Positions 17,470 to 25,881 of a DNA stretch of 64,000 nucleotides are shown here, in pieces. The DNA is taken from positions 1-64,000 of the forward strand of contig JALNWE010000003.1 of the NCBI GenBank assembly GCA_023231065.1, read 5' to 3'. A program made the position numbers and the translations under genes. Position 1 is the first letter of the stretch, and each line of letters begins with the position of its first letter. The notes beneath the pieces are model-generated. The model saw nothing but the letters and a program-made list of their open reading frames with translations. It did no database searches and was not told the DNA's origin. The DNA is from Bacteroidales bacterium (GTDB lineage Bacteria > Bacteroidota > Bacteroidia > Bacteroidales > FEN-979).

Positions 17470-18042
17470 TTATTTTCTTCCTTTTTTGATAGCCGGAAAG
17501 AGCATTTTATAGGTTACTTCAACATTTCCTTTTGAGATATCGGTCAGTTTCCGTTTCAGCAGCATCTTTTTCAGGGACGGGATACGATCCACAAAAACGA
17601 TTCCTTCAATATGGTCATATTCATGTTGTACGATCCGGGCAGGTACACCTTCAAAACGTTCGTCATGTTCCTGGAAGTTTTCATCATAATACTTCATATA
17701 GACCACCGGCTTGCGTAAAATATCCTCGTGCAAACCTGGAAAGCTGAGGCAGCCTTCGTTGAATGAAAACTCCTCCCCCTCATTTTTATAGATCTTCGCG
17801 TTAATGAAAACCCTTTTAAAACCCTTAGCTTCCGGATATTTTTCCGCAAAAGGAGAGGCATCAATAACGATGACCCGGATGGAACAGTTCACTTGCGGCG
17901 CAGCAAGACCAACTCCGTCTGATTGATACATGGTATTCCACATATCGGCAATAAAATCCTTTAAACCGGGATAATCAGGAGAAATATCTTCTGCTACTTT
18001 TTTTAAGATAGGATGGCCATAAGCAACAACGGGAAAAATCAT
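17470..18042 (-). CDS. def: Peptide deformylase
   Basis: A 190-residue metalloenzyme that removes the formyl group from nascent N-terminal methionine. All three motifs are intact: GVGLAAPQ at 43-50, EGCLS at 96-100 (Cys98 binds the metal) and QHEYDH at 139-144 (His140 and His144 bind the metal, Glu141 is the catalytic base). The C-terminal extension after residue 165 (KGNVEVTYKMLFPAIKKGRK) is basic. It starts 5 bp after ruvX on the same strand, and the pair is probably one transcript with the TPR lipoprotein. Confidence 0.97.
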   Translation of the reverse strand: MIFPVVAYGHPILKKVAEDISPDYPGLKDFIADMWNTMYQSDGVGLAAPQVNCSIRVIVIDASPFAEKYPEAKGFKRVFINAKIYKNEGEEFSFNEGCLSFPGLHEDILRKPVVYMKYYDENFQEHDERFEGVPARIVQHEYDHIEGIVFVDRIPSLKKMLLKRKLTDISKGNVEVTYKMLFPAIKKGRK

Positions 18043-18047
18043 GAAAT

Positions 18048-18491
18048 TTACGCTTTAAGATTGAAGTCGGGGTAACGAGAACCAACAGTTTCGAGATAGG
18101 ATTGGAGAATAATGGTCGCGCTGACAGTGTCGATCAGCGCTTTATCCTGACGGACCTTCTTTCTGGCGCCTGAATCGCGGATGGCCCTTGATGCCAGGAG
18201 CGAAGTAAACCGTTCGTCGATCCGTTCAACCGGGATGGAGGGAAAAGCAAGCGCCAGTTTTCGTACGAAAGGTTCGATGTAAACCGACGATTCTGAAGGA
18301 GTATTGTTCATCTGCCGTGGTTCCCCTACAACAAAACAATCCACTGTGTTCTCCTTGATATAGCGCAGTAAAAAATCTATCACATCCATTGAACGAACGG
18401 TTGTTAACCCCGTGGCAATAATCCGGAGTTCATCCGTAACTGCAATACCGGCCCTCTTTTGTCCGTAATCAATGGCAACAATCCTACCCAT
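18048..18491 (-). CDS. ruvX: Putative pre-16S rRNA nuclease / Holliday-junction-resolvase-like YqgF
   Basis: A 147-residue RNase H-fold protein of normal YqgF length. It starts MGRIVAIDYGQKRAGIAVTD, whose first Asp is a catalytic carboxylate; further family segments are VDCFVVGEPRQMNNTPSES (the VG.P...(D/N)G region), VERIDERFTS and DKALIDTVSATIILQSYLE, which carry the other acidic residues. In E. coli the homologue matures the 5' end of 16S rRNA. It heads the ruvX-def-TPR run, and a TACCTTTG -7 element ends 16 nt before its ATG. Confidence 0.93.
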   Translation of the reverse strand: MGRIVAIDYGQKRAGIAVTDELRIIATGLTTVRSMDVIDFLLRYIKENTVDCFVVGEPRQMNNTPSESSVYIEPFVRKLALAFPSIPVERIDERFTSLLASRAIRDSGARKKVRQDKALIDTVSATIILQSYLETVGSRYPDFNLKA

Positions 18492-18507
18492 ATATTCATT
18501 TTCGATA

Positions 18508-18515
18508 CAAAGGTA
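18508..18515 (-). promoter_or_regulatory. Candidate -7 element for ruvX-def
   Basis: TACCTTTG on the minus strand matches TAnnTTTG and ends 16 nt before the ruvX ATG. No TTG at 20 nt upstream. Confidence 0.4.
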
Positions 18516-18535
18516 AGAAGATTTGAAAATTTAAC

Positions 18536-18543
18536 TAATTTTG
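18536..18543 (+). promoter_or_regulatory. Candidate -7 element for dapD
   Basis: TAATTTTG matches TAnnTTTG. A TTTG lies 10 nt upstream, an unusual spacing shared with the folP element at 12129. The resulting leader of about 70 nt contains the heptamer pair at 18556. Confidence 0.35.
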
Positions 18544-18555
18544 AAAGGGAGAAAA

Positions 18556-18576
18556 GATGGGAGATGGGAGATAAGC
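18556..18576 (+). repeat. Short heptamer run in the dapD leader
   Basis: GATGGGA, GATGGGA, GATAAGC in one 7-bp phase. The units resemble the ATGGGAA/ATAAGAG units upstream of the ABC permease at 10370-10411. Confidence 0.5.
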
Positions 18577-18618
18577 GCTTTGGTTCTCTGTTATGCTGTA
18601 TTATATCATTAGCAATCA

Positions 18619-19437
18619 ATGAAACAATCCTATAGAGAGATTATTGAGTCTGCCTGGGAAGAACGGCAATTGTTGACTCGACCACAAACAAGGGAAGCGA
18701 TCAATGAGGTCATCCATCAATTGGATGAAGGTTTGGTCAGGGTGGCAGAGCAACAAAGTGATGGATGGATCGTGAATGAATGGATAAAAAAAGCGGTGAT
18801 CCTTTATTTTCCGGTACGTCAAATGGAAGTGACCGAAGTGGGCCCCTTCCTGTTTTATGATAAAATCCCATTGAAAAGAAATCATGAAAAGCAGGGAGTC
18901 AGGGTCGTTCCGCATGCCATTGCCCGTTATGGTTCTTACCTCGCAAAAGGCGTGATCATGATGCCCTCCTATGTCAACATCGGCGCTTATGTGGATTCCG
19001 GAACGATGATCGATACCTGGGCCACGGTGGGATCCTGCGCGCAGATTGGAAAAAATGTACATCTCAGCGGCGGGGTAGGGATCGGGGGCGTACTAGAGCC
19101 CGTACAGGCCGCACCAGTGATCATTGAAGATGACTGTTTTTTAGGATCACGGTGCATCGTTGTCGAAGGCGCTCACATTGGCCGTGAATCGGTGTTGGGC
19201 GCCAATGTTGTCATTACCGCATCGACCAGGATCATTGATGTCTCCGGTGAAAAACCCATTGACTTCAAAGCCTACGTCCCACCACAGTCTGTCGTTATTC
19301 CCGGTTCCTTTACCAAAACTTTCACTGCCGGTACGTATGCTGTTCCCTGTGCTTTGATCATTGGTAAACGCAAGCCATCCACCGATCTTAAAACCTCTCT
19401 CAACCAAGCCTTGAGGGAATTCGATGTCCCGGTATAA
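18619..19437 (+). CDS. dapD: 2,3,4,5-tetrahydropyridine-2,6-dicarboxylate N-succinyltransferase
   Basis: A 272-residue trimeric acyltransferase of the succinylase branch of lysine and diaminopimelate synthesis. The N-terminal helical domain (1-95) is followed by the left-handed beta-helix of hexapeptide repeats (about 105-230), with family motifs RVVPHAIARYGSYLAKGVIMMPSYVN broken as GVIMMPSYVNIGAYV, GTMIDTWATVGSCAQIG, HLSGGVGIGGVLEP and DDCFLGSRCIVVEG. The stop codon and the ATG of the next gene share one base (TAATG), so the glycosyltransferase is translationally coupled. Confidence 0.97.
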   Translation: MKQSYREIIESAWEERQLLTRPQTREAINEVIHQLDEGLVRVAEQQSDGWIVNEWIKKAVILYFPVRQMEVTEVGPFLFYDKIPLKRNHEKQGVRVVPHAIARYGSYLAKGVIMMPSYVNIGAYVDSGTMIDTWATVGSCAQIGKNVHLSGGVGIGGVLEPVQAAPVIIEDDCFLGSRCIVVEGAHIGRESVLGANVVITASTRIIDVSGEKPIDFKAYVPPQSVVIPGSFTKTFTAGTYAVPCALIIGKRKPSTDLKTSLNQALREFDVPV

Positions 19438-20420
19438 TGAAGAAGGTCCTGATCATCCAAACCGCTTCGATCGGGGATGTGATACTGGCAACCCCGATTC
19501 TCGAAAAGCTCCATCATGTTTTTCCGGATGCCAACATTGATTTTCTTGTTAAAAAAGGAAATGAAAGTCTCTTGAAAGATCATCCGTTCCTGCATGAAGT
19601 ACTGATTTGGAATAAAAACTCACAATCCTACCTTCATTTTGACCAGTTGATGCACCGGGTCTGGTCAATCCGGTATGACCTGGTTGTTAATGTTCAACGG
19701 TTTTTTATGACCGGTCTGATGACTGCTTTTTCACGGGCGGGTATAAAGACGGGTTTCGACAAAAATCCATTATCATTCCTATATACCAGAAAGATCAAAC
19801 ATAAAATTGGCGATGGCGTCCATGAAATCGACCGTAACCTTTCTCTGGTTGAGGAATTCCCCGATCCTAAGCGGTATTTACCCAGGTTATATCCATCTCC
19901 TGATGATGAAAACGAGGTACAATGTTATAAAACCGGAATCTATTATACCATCTCTCCTGCTTCCCTTTGGTTCACCAAACAATATCCGGTTGAACTTTGG
20001 ACAGAACTGGTACAAAAAATCCCTGCCGATGATTTTGTATATCTGCTGGGATCCCCCGTCGATCGGGAACTTTGTGATAAAATTTGTTTTGATTCGGGTC
20101 ACCCGCACATCGCCAATCTCAGTGGGCAGCTGACATTCCTTCAGTCGGCAGCCCTGATGAAAGGGTCCAGGATGAATTTCACCAACGATTCAGCGCCTAT
20201 GCACCTGGCTTCGGCAGTAAATGCGCGTGTCACCGTCGTATATTGTTCTACCGTTCCGGAATTTGGTTTCGGCCCCTTATCAGAAAATTCTTCCATTGTT
20301 CAGGTACCAGAGAAACTTGCCTGCCGTCCCTGTGGGCTTCACGGGTACCAGGCATGCCCCGAAAAACATTTTCGTTGTGCTTATGCAATCCCTCAGGAAT
20401 CTTTATTGAAACACCTTTAA
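19437..20420 (+). CDS. Glycosyltransferase family 9 (heptosyltransferase-like)
   Basis: A 327-residue GT-B fold enzyme of the ADP-heptose:LPS heptosyltransferase family. It begins MKKVLIIQTASIGDVILATP, the standard GT9 N-terminus with the acceptor-site Asp, and has IRYDLVVNVQRF, SPASLWFTKQYPVELW, YLLGSPVDRELC and the nucleotide-sugar-binding NDSAPMHLASAVNARVTVVYCSTVPEFGFGP. It probably adds a core-region sugar to lipopolysaccharide at the inner face of the inner membrane. Which sugar cannot be told from the sequence. It is coupled to dapD, an arrangement with no obvious metabolic logic. Confidence 0.93.
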   Translation: MKKVLIIQTASIGDVILATPILEKLHHVFPDANIDFLVKKGNESLLKDHPFLHEVLIWNKNSQSYLHFDQLMHRVWSIRYDLVVNVQRFFMTGLMTAFSRAGIKTGFDKNPLSFLYTRKIKHKIGDGVHEIDRNLSLVEEFPDPKRYLPRLYPSPDDENEVQCYKTGIYYTISPASLWFTKQYPVELWTELVQKIPADDFVYLLGSPVDRELCDKICFDSGHPHIANLSGQLTFLQSAALMKGSRMNFTNDSAPMHLASAVNARVTVVYCSTVPEFGFGPLSENSSIVQVPEKLACRPCGLHGYQACPEKHFRCAYAIPQESLLKHL

Positions 20421-20533
20421 TCGTTATATTTTTAATGAAGCATCAAATATTAAACAAAATCATCGTTACTTCATTACCGATCTTGTTATAAATGCTTTGT
20501 TTTTTTAACCAACTGAACTCATTATTTTAACTC

Positions 20534-21097
20534 ATGCAACTCGAGATTGAACATTGTCTGACTGCCCTCATTTCAGGGGGGACCATCCTCTACCCCACCG
20601 ATACTATCTGGGGTATTGGATGTGATGCGACAAATTTTGCCGCCGTGGAAAAGGTCTATCATTTAAAAAAGCGGATGGAAGGCAAAAACCTTATCATTTT
20701 AATTGACGACGTTGGCCGGCTAAGTGATTATATCGTTGAAGTTCCGGAGATTGCATACGATCTCATCCAGCATGTCGATACTCCGTTAACCATCATCTAT
20801 TCCCATGCAAAAAACCTGGCTGACAATGTTATAGCAGCTGATCAATCGATAGCGGTCCGGATCGTTAAAAACGAATTTTGCCGCCGGTTGATCCGCGAGT
20901 TCGGGAAACCCATTGTTTCCACCTCTGCCAACATATCCGGGGAACATCCCCCCCTGACCTTCAAAAACATCAGTAAGGAGATCAAACAGGGAGTCGATTA
21001 TATTGTGGACCCATCGCTTGACGAACTGCATGAAGTCAAACCGTCGAGGATCATCAAACTCAACGAAAATGGTGAATTCCGTATAATCCGTAAATAG
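20534..21097 (+). CDS. tsaC: L-threonylcarbamoyladenylate synthase
   Basis: A 187-residue YrdC-domain protein. It makes threonylcarbamoyl-AMP from threonine, bicarbonate and ATP for the t6A37 modification of ANN-decoding tRNAs. Motifs: GGTILYPTDTIWGIGCDA near residues 15-33, YHLKKRMEGKNLIIL with the KR.....(K/P) substrate loop, and IVSTSANISGEHP near 135-148. The length indicates the short TsaC form without the C-terminal Sua5 domain. The 113-bp gap upstream is AT-rich with no clear promoter. The TonB receptor gene starts 20 bp downstream. Confidence 0.95.
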   Translation: MQLEIEHCLTALISGGTILYPTDTIWGIGCDATNFAAVEKVYHLKKRMEGKNLIILIDDVGRLSDYIVEVPEIAYDLIQHVDTPLTIIYSHAKNLADNVIAADQSIAVRIVKNEFCRRLIREFGKPIVSTSANISGEHPPLTFKNISKEIKQGVDYIVDPSLDELHEVKPSRIIKLNENGEFRIIRK

Positions 21098-21117
21098 TAT
21101 CCATTGAGCCACTGCCA

Positions 21118-23475
21118 ATGATAAAAGCAAACTATATACTGTTACTTTTTTTTTCTTTGTTTGTCTTTTCAGTTTTTGGCTGTCCTGCCGGAGGGGGAAA
21201 ACGATATACCATTTCCGGAAAGATCACGGATAAAAATAACGGTGAGGCGCTCGTGGGCGCCACTATTTTTATCCGTGAGCTCAAAACGGGCGGTGTCAGC
21301 GATTTGTATGGAAATTACTCGCTCACTTTGAGCGAGGGGGATTACACCCTGGTTTTTTCATATATCGGATACGCTACCCGTGAAATATCCATTGTCCTTA
21401 CTTCAAGCATAAGCCTGCCGGTTGAGCTTTCACCCCATCAACAACAATTGAATGAAATAGAAGTCACCAGTGAAAAAAACGACCGTAACGTTGTCAAACC
21501 TGAAATGAGCGCCTTCAGGATGGACATTAAAACGATCCAGAAAATTCCCGCTTTGATGGGCGAAGTAGATATTATCAAAGCAATCCAGCTTCTGCCAGGC
21601 GTTCAATCGGTAGGGGAAGGATCGAGCGGGTTCAGTGTCCGGGGCGGGGCCCCTGACCAGAATCTTATCCTGTTGGATGAAGCAACGGTATACAATGCTT
21701 CTCATCTGATGGGTTTCTTCTCTGTCTTCAATAATGATGCGATCAGGGACGTCAAACTTTATAAGGGGGATATTCCGGCCAACTATGGAGGAAGGCTGGC
21801 ATCGGTGCTCGATATCCGGATGAATGAGGGGAATTCGAAAAAATATGAGATTAATGGAGGGATAGGCATCATTGCCAGCCGTTTAACCATAGAAGGGCCA
21901 ATCGTGAAAGGCCGGAGTTCTTTTATTGTTTCGGGCCGCCGCACCTACGCAGATCTTTTCCTTCCGTTATCTTCCAATAAAGCTTTACAAAATAACAAAC
22001 TCTATTTTTACGATTTCAATGCCAAGATCAATTACCGGATCAATGACAACAACCAGATTTTTTTATCGGGATATTTTGGCCGCGATGTTTTCCGGAATAA
22101 TTTTGCCAGGATGAACTGGGGAAATGAAACAGCCACTTTCCGGTGGAACCACTTATTCACCAAACAGCTGTTTTCGACTTTTTCATTCATTTATGGCAAT
22201 TACAGGTACTTTATCGGCACTCCCACAGGAAACAACAATTCATTCGAATGGTCTTCCAATTTAAGGGACCTGGGGATCAAAGGTGATTTCAGCTATTACC
22301 TGAATACCAACAACACCGTTAGGTTCGGCGCTGCCGCGACCTATCATATGTTTTATCCAGGAAAGGCGCAGGGTATTGGTGATCAGACCGTTGTAACGGA
22401 GGTAAAGGTTCCCAACAATTATGCTTTTGAATCGGGGATCTATGGGAATAATGAACAAAGGATTGGGGATCACGTTACCCTGAAATATGGCTTACGGTTA
22501 TCCATGTTCCAGAGTGTCGGGCCAGGAACGATATTTCATTTCGACAGTTCCTACACAGCTATAGATTCATCGGTTTATCGTGCCGGGATAGTGTATAATA
22601 CTTACCTGGGATGGGAGCCAAGACTGGGGCTGCTTTATGATTTCAACACCCATCATTCGGTGAAAGCAAGCTATTCGCGTACTTACCAGTATCTTCAGCT
22701 GGCTCAGAATTCCACGGTTGGCACTCCCCTCGATATTTGGTTTGCTGCCAGCCCAAATGTCAAGCCACAGATCGCTGATCAGGTTGCGATGGGCTATTTC
22801 CGTAATTTCCGTCACAATACCATTGAAACTTCCGTTGAGGTATATTATAAATGGATGAATCATGTGATCGACTTCAAGGATTTTGCCAACCTGATCCTTA
22901 ACAATAAGCTGGAAGGCGAGATCCGCAGTGGGAAAGGCTGGTCTTACGGAATTGAATTTCTGATCCGGCTGAATGAAGAAAAGATCAATGGTTGGGTCAG
23001 TTATACCTGGTCAAGGGCCTTCCGGCAAATCAATGAAATAAACAATGGGGATCCCTACCCAGCTCCCTTCGATAAACCCAATAATATTTCGGTCGTTCTG
23101 AATTACATTATCAGTCCACGTTGGTCCATCGGGGCAACCTGGGTCTATGCCACAGGAGCGCCGGTGACTTTTCCGACCGGGCGGGCGGAGATCGGGGGGA
23201 AGATTGTCCCCATCTATTCTGACCGTAACCAGTACCGGTACCAGGATTATCACCGTCTTGACCTGTCCGTTACCTTTTCGGGGAAACAGAAGCCCGGCAG
23301 GAAATTCAACTGGGATCTGAATTTTTCTGTATATAATGTTTATAACCGGCATAATACATGGTCCATCAACTTTATGCAGGACAATGAAAATCCCAATGTG
23401 ACCTATGCTGAAAAAATTTATTTGTTCGGGATTGTTCCATCTGTAACCTTTAATTTTCATTTTAACAATGAATAA
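21118..23475 (+). CDS. TonB-dependent outer-membrane receptor
   Basis: A 785-residue outer-membrane transporter. A signal peptide (about 1-22) precedes a CarboxypepD_reg-like domain (30-115; YTISGKITDKNNGEALVGAT, SDLYGNYSLTLSEGDYTL), a plug domain (about 120-235; LLPGVQSVGEGSSGFSVRGG, PDQNLILLDEATVYN) and a 22-strand barrel. The final residues VTFNFHFNNE end in an aromatic-rich terminal strand. It overlaps the DUF4249 lipoprotein gene by 8 bp. This receptor-plus-DUF4249 pair is recurrent in Bacteroidota and resembles SusC with a non-SusD partner. The substrate is unknown. Confidence 0.95.
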   Translation: MIKANYILLLFFSLFVFSVFGCPAGGGKRYTISGKITDKNNGEALVGATIFIRELKTGGVSDLYGNYSLTLSEGDYTLVFSYIGYATREISIVLTSSISLPVELSPHQQQLNEIEVTSEKNDRNVVKPEMSAFRMDIKTIQKIPALMGEVDIIKAIQLLPGVQSVGEGSSGFSVRGGAPDQNLILLDEATVYNASHLMGFFSVFNNDAIRDVKLYKGDIPANYGGRLASVLDIRMNEGNSKKYEINGGIGIIASRLTIEGPIVKGRSSFIVSGRRTYADLFLPLSSNKALQNNKLYFYDFNAKINYRINDNNQIFLSGYFGRDVFRNNFARMNWGNETATFRWNHLFTKQLFSTFSFIYGNYRYFIGTPTGNNNSFEWSSNLRDLGIKGDFSYYLNTNNTVRFGAAATYHMFYPGKAQGIGDQTVVTEVKVPNNYAFESGIYGNNEQRIGDHVTLKYGLRLSMFQSVGPGTIFHFDSSYTAIDSSVYRAGIVYNTYLGWEPRLGLLYDFNTHHSVKASYSRTYQYLQLAQNSTVGTPLDIWFAASPNVKPQIADQVAMGYFRNFRHNTIETSVEVYYKWMNHVIDFKDFANLILNNKLEGEIRSGKGWSYGIEFLIRLNEEKINGWVSYTWSRAFRQINEINNGDPYPAPFDKPNNISVVLNYIISPRWSIGATWVYATGAPVTFPTGRAEIGGKIVPIYSDRNQYRYQDYHRLDLSVTFSGKQKPGRKFNWDLNFSVYNVYNRHNTWSINFMQDNENPNVTYAEKIYLFGIVPSVTFNFHFNNE

Positions 23476-24313
23476 GAAAACAGCCTATATCCTCTTTTTT
23501 TTCTTGTTGATGAACTCCTGTACCGAGAAAGTCGATGTCGCCCTGGATAATACTTACACACGCCTTGTGGTGGATGGGGACATTTCCCCGGATACGGCTG
23601 AGTATTGTATCAAACTGACAAAGACAGCCGATTATTTTTTCAATGAGCCTGTCCCACCCGTGACCAATGCAAGGGTATTCCTGTCGGACGGAGAAACCAT
23701 CATTCCTTTAAGTGAAACAGATTCCGGTATTTCAGGGATCTATGCCACAAAACCTACTTTTGCCGGGAAACCGGATAGGGACTATACCCTTCACATCAAT
23801 CTTTCAGAAGAAATTTCCGGAAAATCGAATTTTGATGCAACCTGCAAACTGAATCACGTCACCCCACTCGATTCGATCAGGGCTGTTTTCGAACCGGACT
23901 GGGGCAGCGAAGGAATCTGGAAGATCCAACTATGGGCCCAGGAGCCGGGTGATGAAGTCAATTATTATTTGTTCAACCTTTACAGGAACGGAAACCTGAT
24001 TACCGATACCATTACAAAGAAGGTGGTAGCTGATGATAAATTTTATAATGGCAGTTACATGAATGGGATTGATGTACTTTACCTGAACAATGCGCACAAG
24101 TGGGAAACGATTTACCCGGGCGACACCATTACTTTGCAGATGTCGGGTATCACAGAAGAATATTATAATTTTATCATGCAGGTACAACAATCTGGTTTCA
24201 GTATCCCGTTCTTCAGCGGTCCCCCCGCCAATGTTAAGGGTAATATCAGTAACGGAGGGGTTGGTTTTTTCGCGGCATATTCCAATACCTTTGCAAAGGC
24301 GCTTGTGAGATAA
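23468..24313 (+). CDS. DUF4249 family outer-membrane lipoprotein
   Basis: A 281-residue lipoprotein: MNKKTAYILFFFLLMNSCTEK, with Cys18 in the lipobox. The mature part contains the DUF4249 pattern, with LVVDGDISPDTAEYCIKLTK, VTNARVFLSDGETIIPLSE, YTLHINLSEEISGKS and a late block NVKGNISNGGVGFFAAYS. It follows the TonB receptor with an 8-bp overlap. The conserved pairing suggests it sits on the extracellular face of the receptor and helps capture the ligand, but no ligand is known for the family. Confidence 0.92.
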   Translation: MNKKTAYILFFFLLMNSCTEKVDVALDNTYTRLVVDGDISPDTAEYCIKLTKTADYFFNEPVPPVTNARVFLSDGETIIPLSETDSGISGIYATKPTFAGKPDRDYTLHINLSEEISGKSNFDATCKLNHVTPLDSIRAVFEPDWGSEGIWKIQLWAQEPGDEVNYYLFNLYRNGNLITDTITKKVVADDKFYNGSYMNGIDVLYLNNAHKWETIYPGDTITLQMSGITEEYYNFIMQVQQSGFSIPFFSGPPANVKGNISNGGVGFFAAYSNTFAKALVR

Positions 24314-24350
24314 ATACTATTTTTCTAACTAAAAGTATAAAGCAGCTACG

Positions 24351-25802
24351 ATGTACATAAAAAGATTTCTTCATATCCCGCGATTGGTGGCATTGCTAAT
24401 CGTTGTCCTGCCTTTCACAAACCAGGGACAAAATAATACCGGCCTGAAAAAACTGGAAGGATCCTGGGTCGGGCCATTAAAAGTGCGTGGGACCGAAATC
24501 AGGTTGGTCCTGAACTTATCCTTTAATCAGGCAGACAGCGCCATTGTGACTTTTGATAGTCCGGATCAGGGCGCCAAAAACATTCCATCCAGTAAAGTGG
24601 TATATACCGGCGATTCGCTGATCGTTGAAGCAGACAGGCTCCGTGGAAAATTCAGCGGCGCCATTGACCCGGGGTTCCAATCCATCTCAGGGATATGGAA
24701 ACAACTTACGATTAAACTTCCACTGACACTGACAAGACAGGAGAAAAAAATAACGGTAAACCGTCCTCAGGAGCCCAAACCGCCTTTCCCCTACCATCAG
24801 GAGGAGGTGTTTTTCCACAACCCTGTCGCTGGAATTGATTTAGCCGGTACGCTGACCCTACCTGAAGGCCCAGGCCCTTTTCCGGCTGTGATCCTCATCA
24901 CGGGATCAGGGGCGCAGAACAGGGATGAAGAATTATTAGGGCATAAACCATTCCTGGTAATAGCCGATTACCTTACACGGCAGGGAATAGTCGTCCTGCG
25001 TTATGACGATCGCGGAATTGGCAAATCCAAGGGAGATTTTGGTATGGCTACAACCCTTGATTTTACGACAGACGCTGAAGCCGCGCTTGATTTTATAAAA
25101 AAACGTCCGGAGACAGATACCGCGAGGATCGGGGTGATCGGCCACAGCGAAGGAGGAATAATCGCTTCCATCATGGCTTCCCGGCGCACGGATGTGGACT
25201 TTATAGTCATGATGGCAGGTCCCGGCTTGAATGGAGAACAGATCCTCTTACTCCAATCATCACTTATCGCAAGAAATAGTGGGGAACGCGAAGAAGTGAT
25301 CGAAGCTAATCAAAAACTCAGCAAAGGCCTATATGAAATACTGAAAAAATATCCCGATACCGCGAAAGCATCCGTAAAAATCCGTTCGCTGATCGCCCGT
25401 TTCGATAAAAAGTATGCCAGTGATACAAGTTATCACAAACTTTCGGGTGAAGAACTTGCTTTGCAGCTTCGTATCCTTAATTCACCCTGGTTCCGTTGCT
25501 TCCTGGTCCTTGATCCAGAGGATTACCTCTCGAAAGTACACTGCAATGTACTGGCTATGATCGGAAGCCTCGATCTGCAGGTCCCCAGCTCTGAAAATCT
25601 CGAGGCGATTGAAAAAGCATTGATTTTCGGAGGTAATCCAAATTATACAATTATTGAAATGCCTGGGCTCAATCACTTATTCCAGACCGCGAAAACCGGT
25701 GGGCCGGAAGAATATTCAAAAATTGAAGAAACCATATCCCCCAAAGCCCTGGAAACAATGGGAGAATGGATCAGTAAAACCATTCACCCTAACCGGGAAT
25801 AA
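24351..25802 (+). CDS. Secreted alpha/beta hydrolase (serine esterase/peptidase S9-like)
   Basis: A 483-residue protein with an N-terminal hydrophobic export signal (about 1-26) and a lipocalin-like or DUF3887-type beta domain (about 33-130), then an alpha/beta hydrolase domain (150-480). The nucleophile elbow is GHSEGG with Ser266. An oxyanion-type segment LITGSGAQNRDEE lies at 182-194, YDDRGIGKSKGDF at 218-230, the catalytic Asp is probably in MIGSLDLQVP, and the His in GLNHLFQ. This architecture is frequent in periplasmic Bacteroidota hydrolases. The substrate (ester or peptide) cannot be inferred. It is followed by the purB promoter. Confidence 0.9.
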   Translation: MYIKRFLHIPRLVALLIVVLPFTNQGQNNTGLKKLEGSWVGPLKVRGTEIRLVLNLSFNQADSAIVTFDSPDQGAKNIPSSKVVYTGDSLIVEADRLRGKFSGAIDPGFQSISGIWKQLTIKLPLTLTRQEKKITVNRPQEPKPPFPYHQEEVFFHNPVAGIDLAGTLTLPEGPGPFPAVILITGSGAQNRDEELLGHKPFLVIADYLTRQGIVVLRYDDRGIGKSKGDFGMATTLDFTTDAEAALDFIKKRPETDTARIGVIGHSEGGIIASIMASRRTDVDFIVMMAGPGLNGEQILLLQSSLIARNSGEREEVIEANQKLSKGLYEILKKYPDTAKASVKIRSLIARFDKKYASDTSYHKLSGEELALQLRILNSPWFRCFLVLDPEDYLSKVHCNVLAMIGSLDLQVPSSENLEAIEKALIFGGNPNYTIIEMPGLNHLFQTAKTGGPEEYSKIEETISPKALETMGEWISKTIHPNRE

Positions 25803-25807
25803 ATTCA

Positions 25808-25815
25808 TATTTTTG
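25808..25815 (+). promoter_or_regulatory. Candidate -7 element for purB
   Basis: TATTTTTG matches TAnnTTTG and lies 66 nt before the purB ATG, so the heptamer array at 25833-25879 would fall inside the 5' untranslated leader. No TTG is seen 20 nt upstream. Confidence 0.45.
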
Positions 25816-25832
25816 TATCATATCATTCTTTT

Positions 25833-25879
25833 CAATAGTCAATAGTCAATAGTCAATAGTCAATAGTCAATAGTCAATA
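25833..25879 (+). repeat. Heptanucleotide tandem array, CAATAGT x6 plus a partial unit, in the purB leader
   Basis: Six perfect CAATAGT units (25833-25874) followed by CAATA and then TT ATG. It is the same heptamer, in the same orientation to the start codon, as in the plsY leader. Confidence 0.92.
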
Positions 25880-25881
25880 TT

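Noticed and set aside
25833..25879. Possible CRISPR repeats
   Set aside because: Unit is 7 bp with no spacers and no cas genes; it is a tandem microsatellite.
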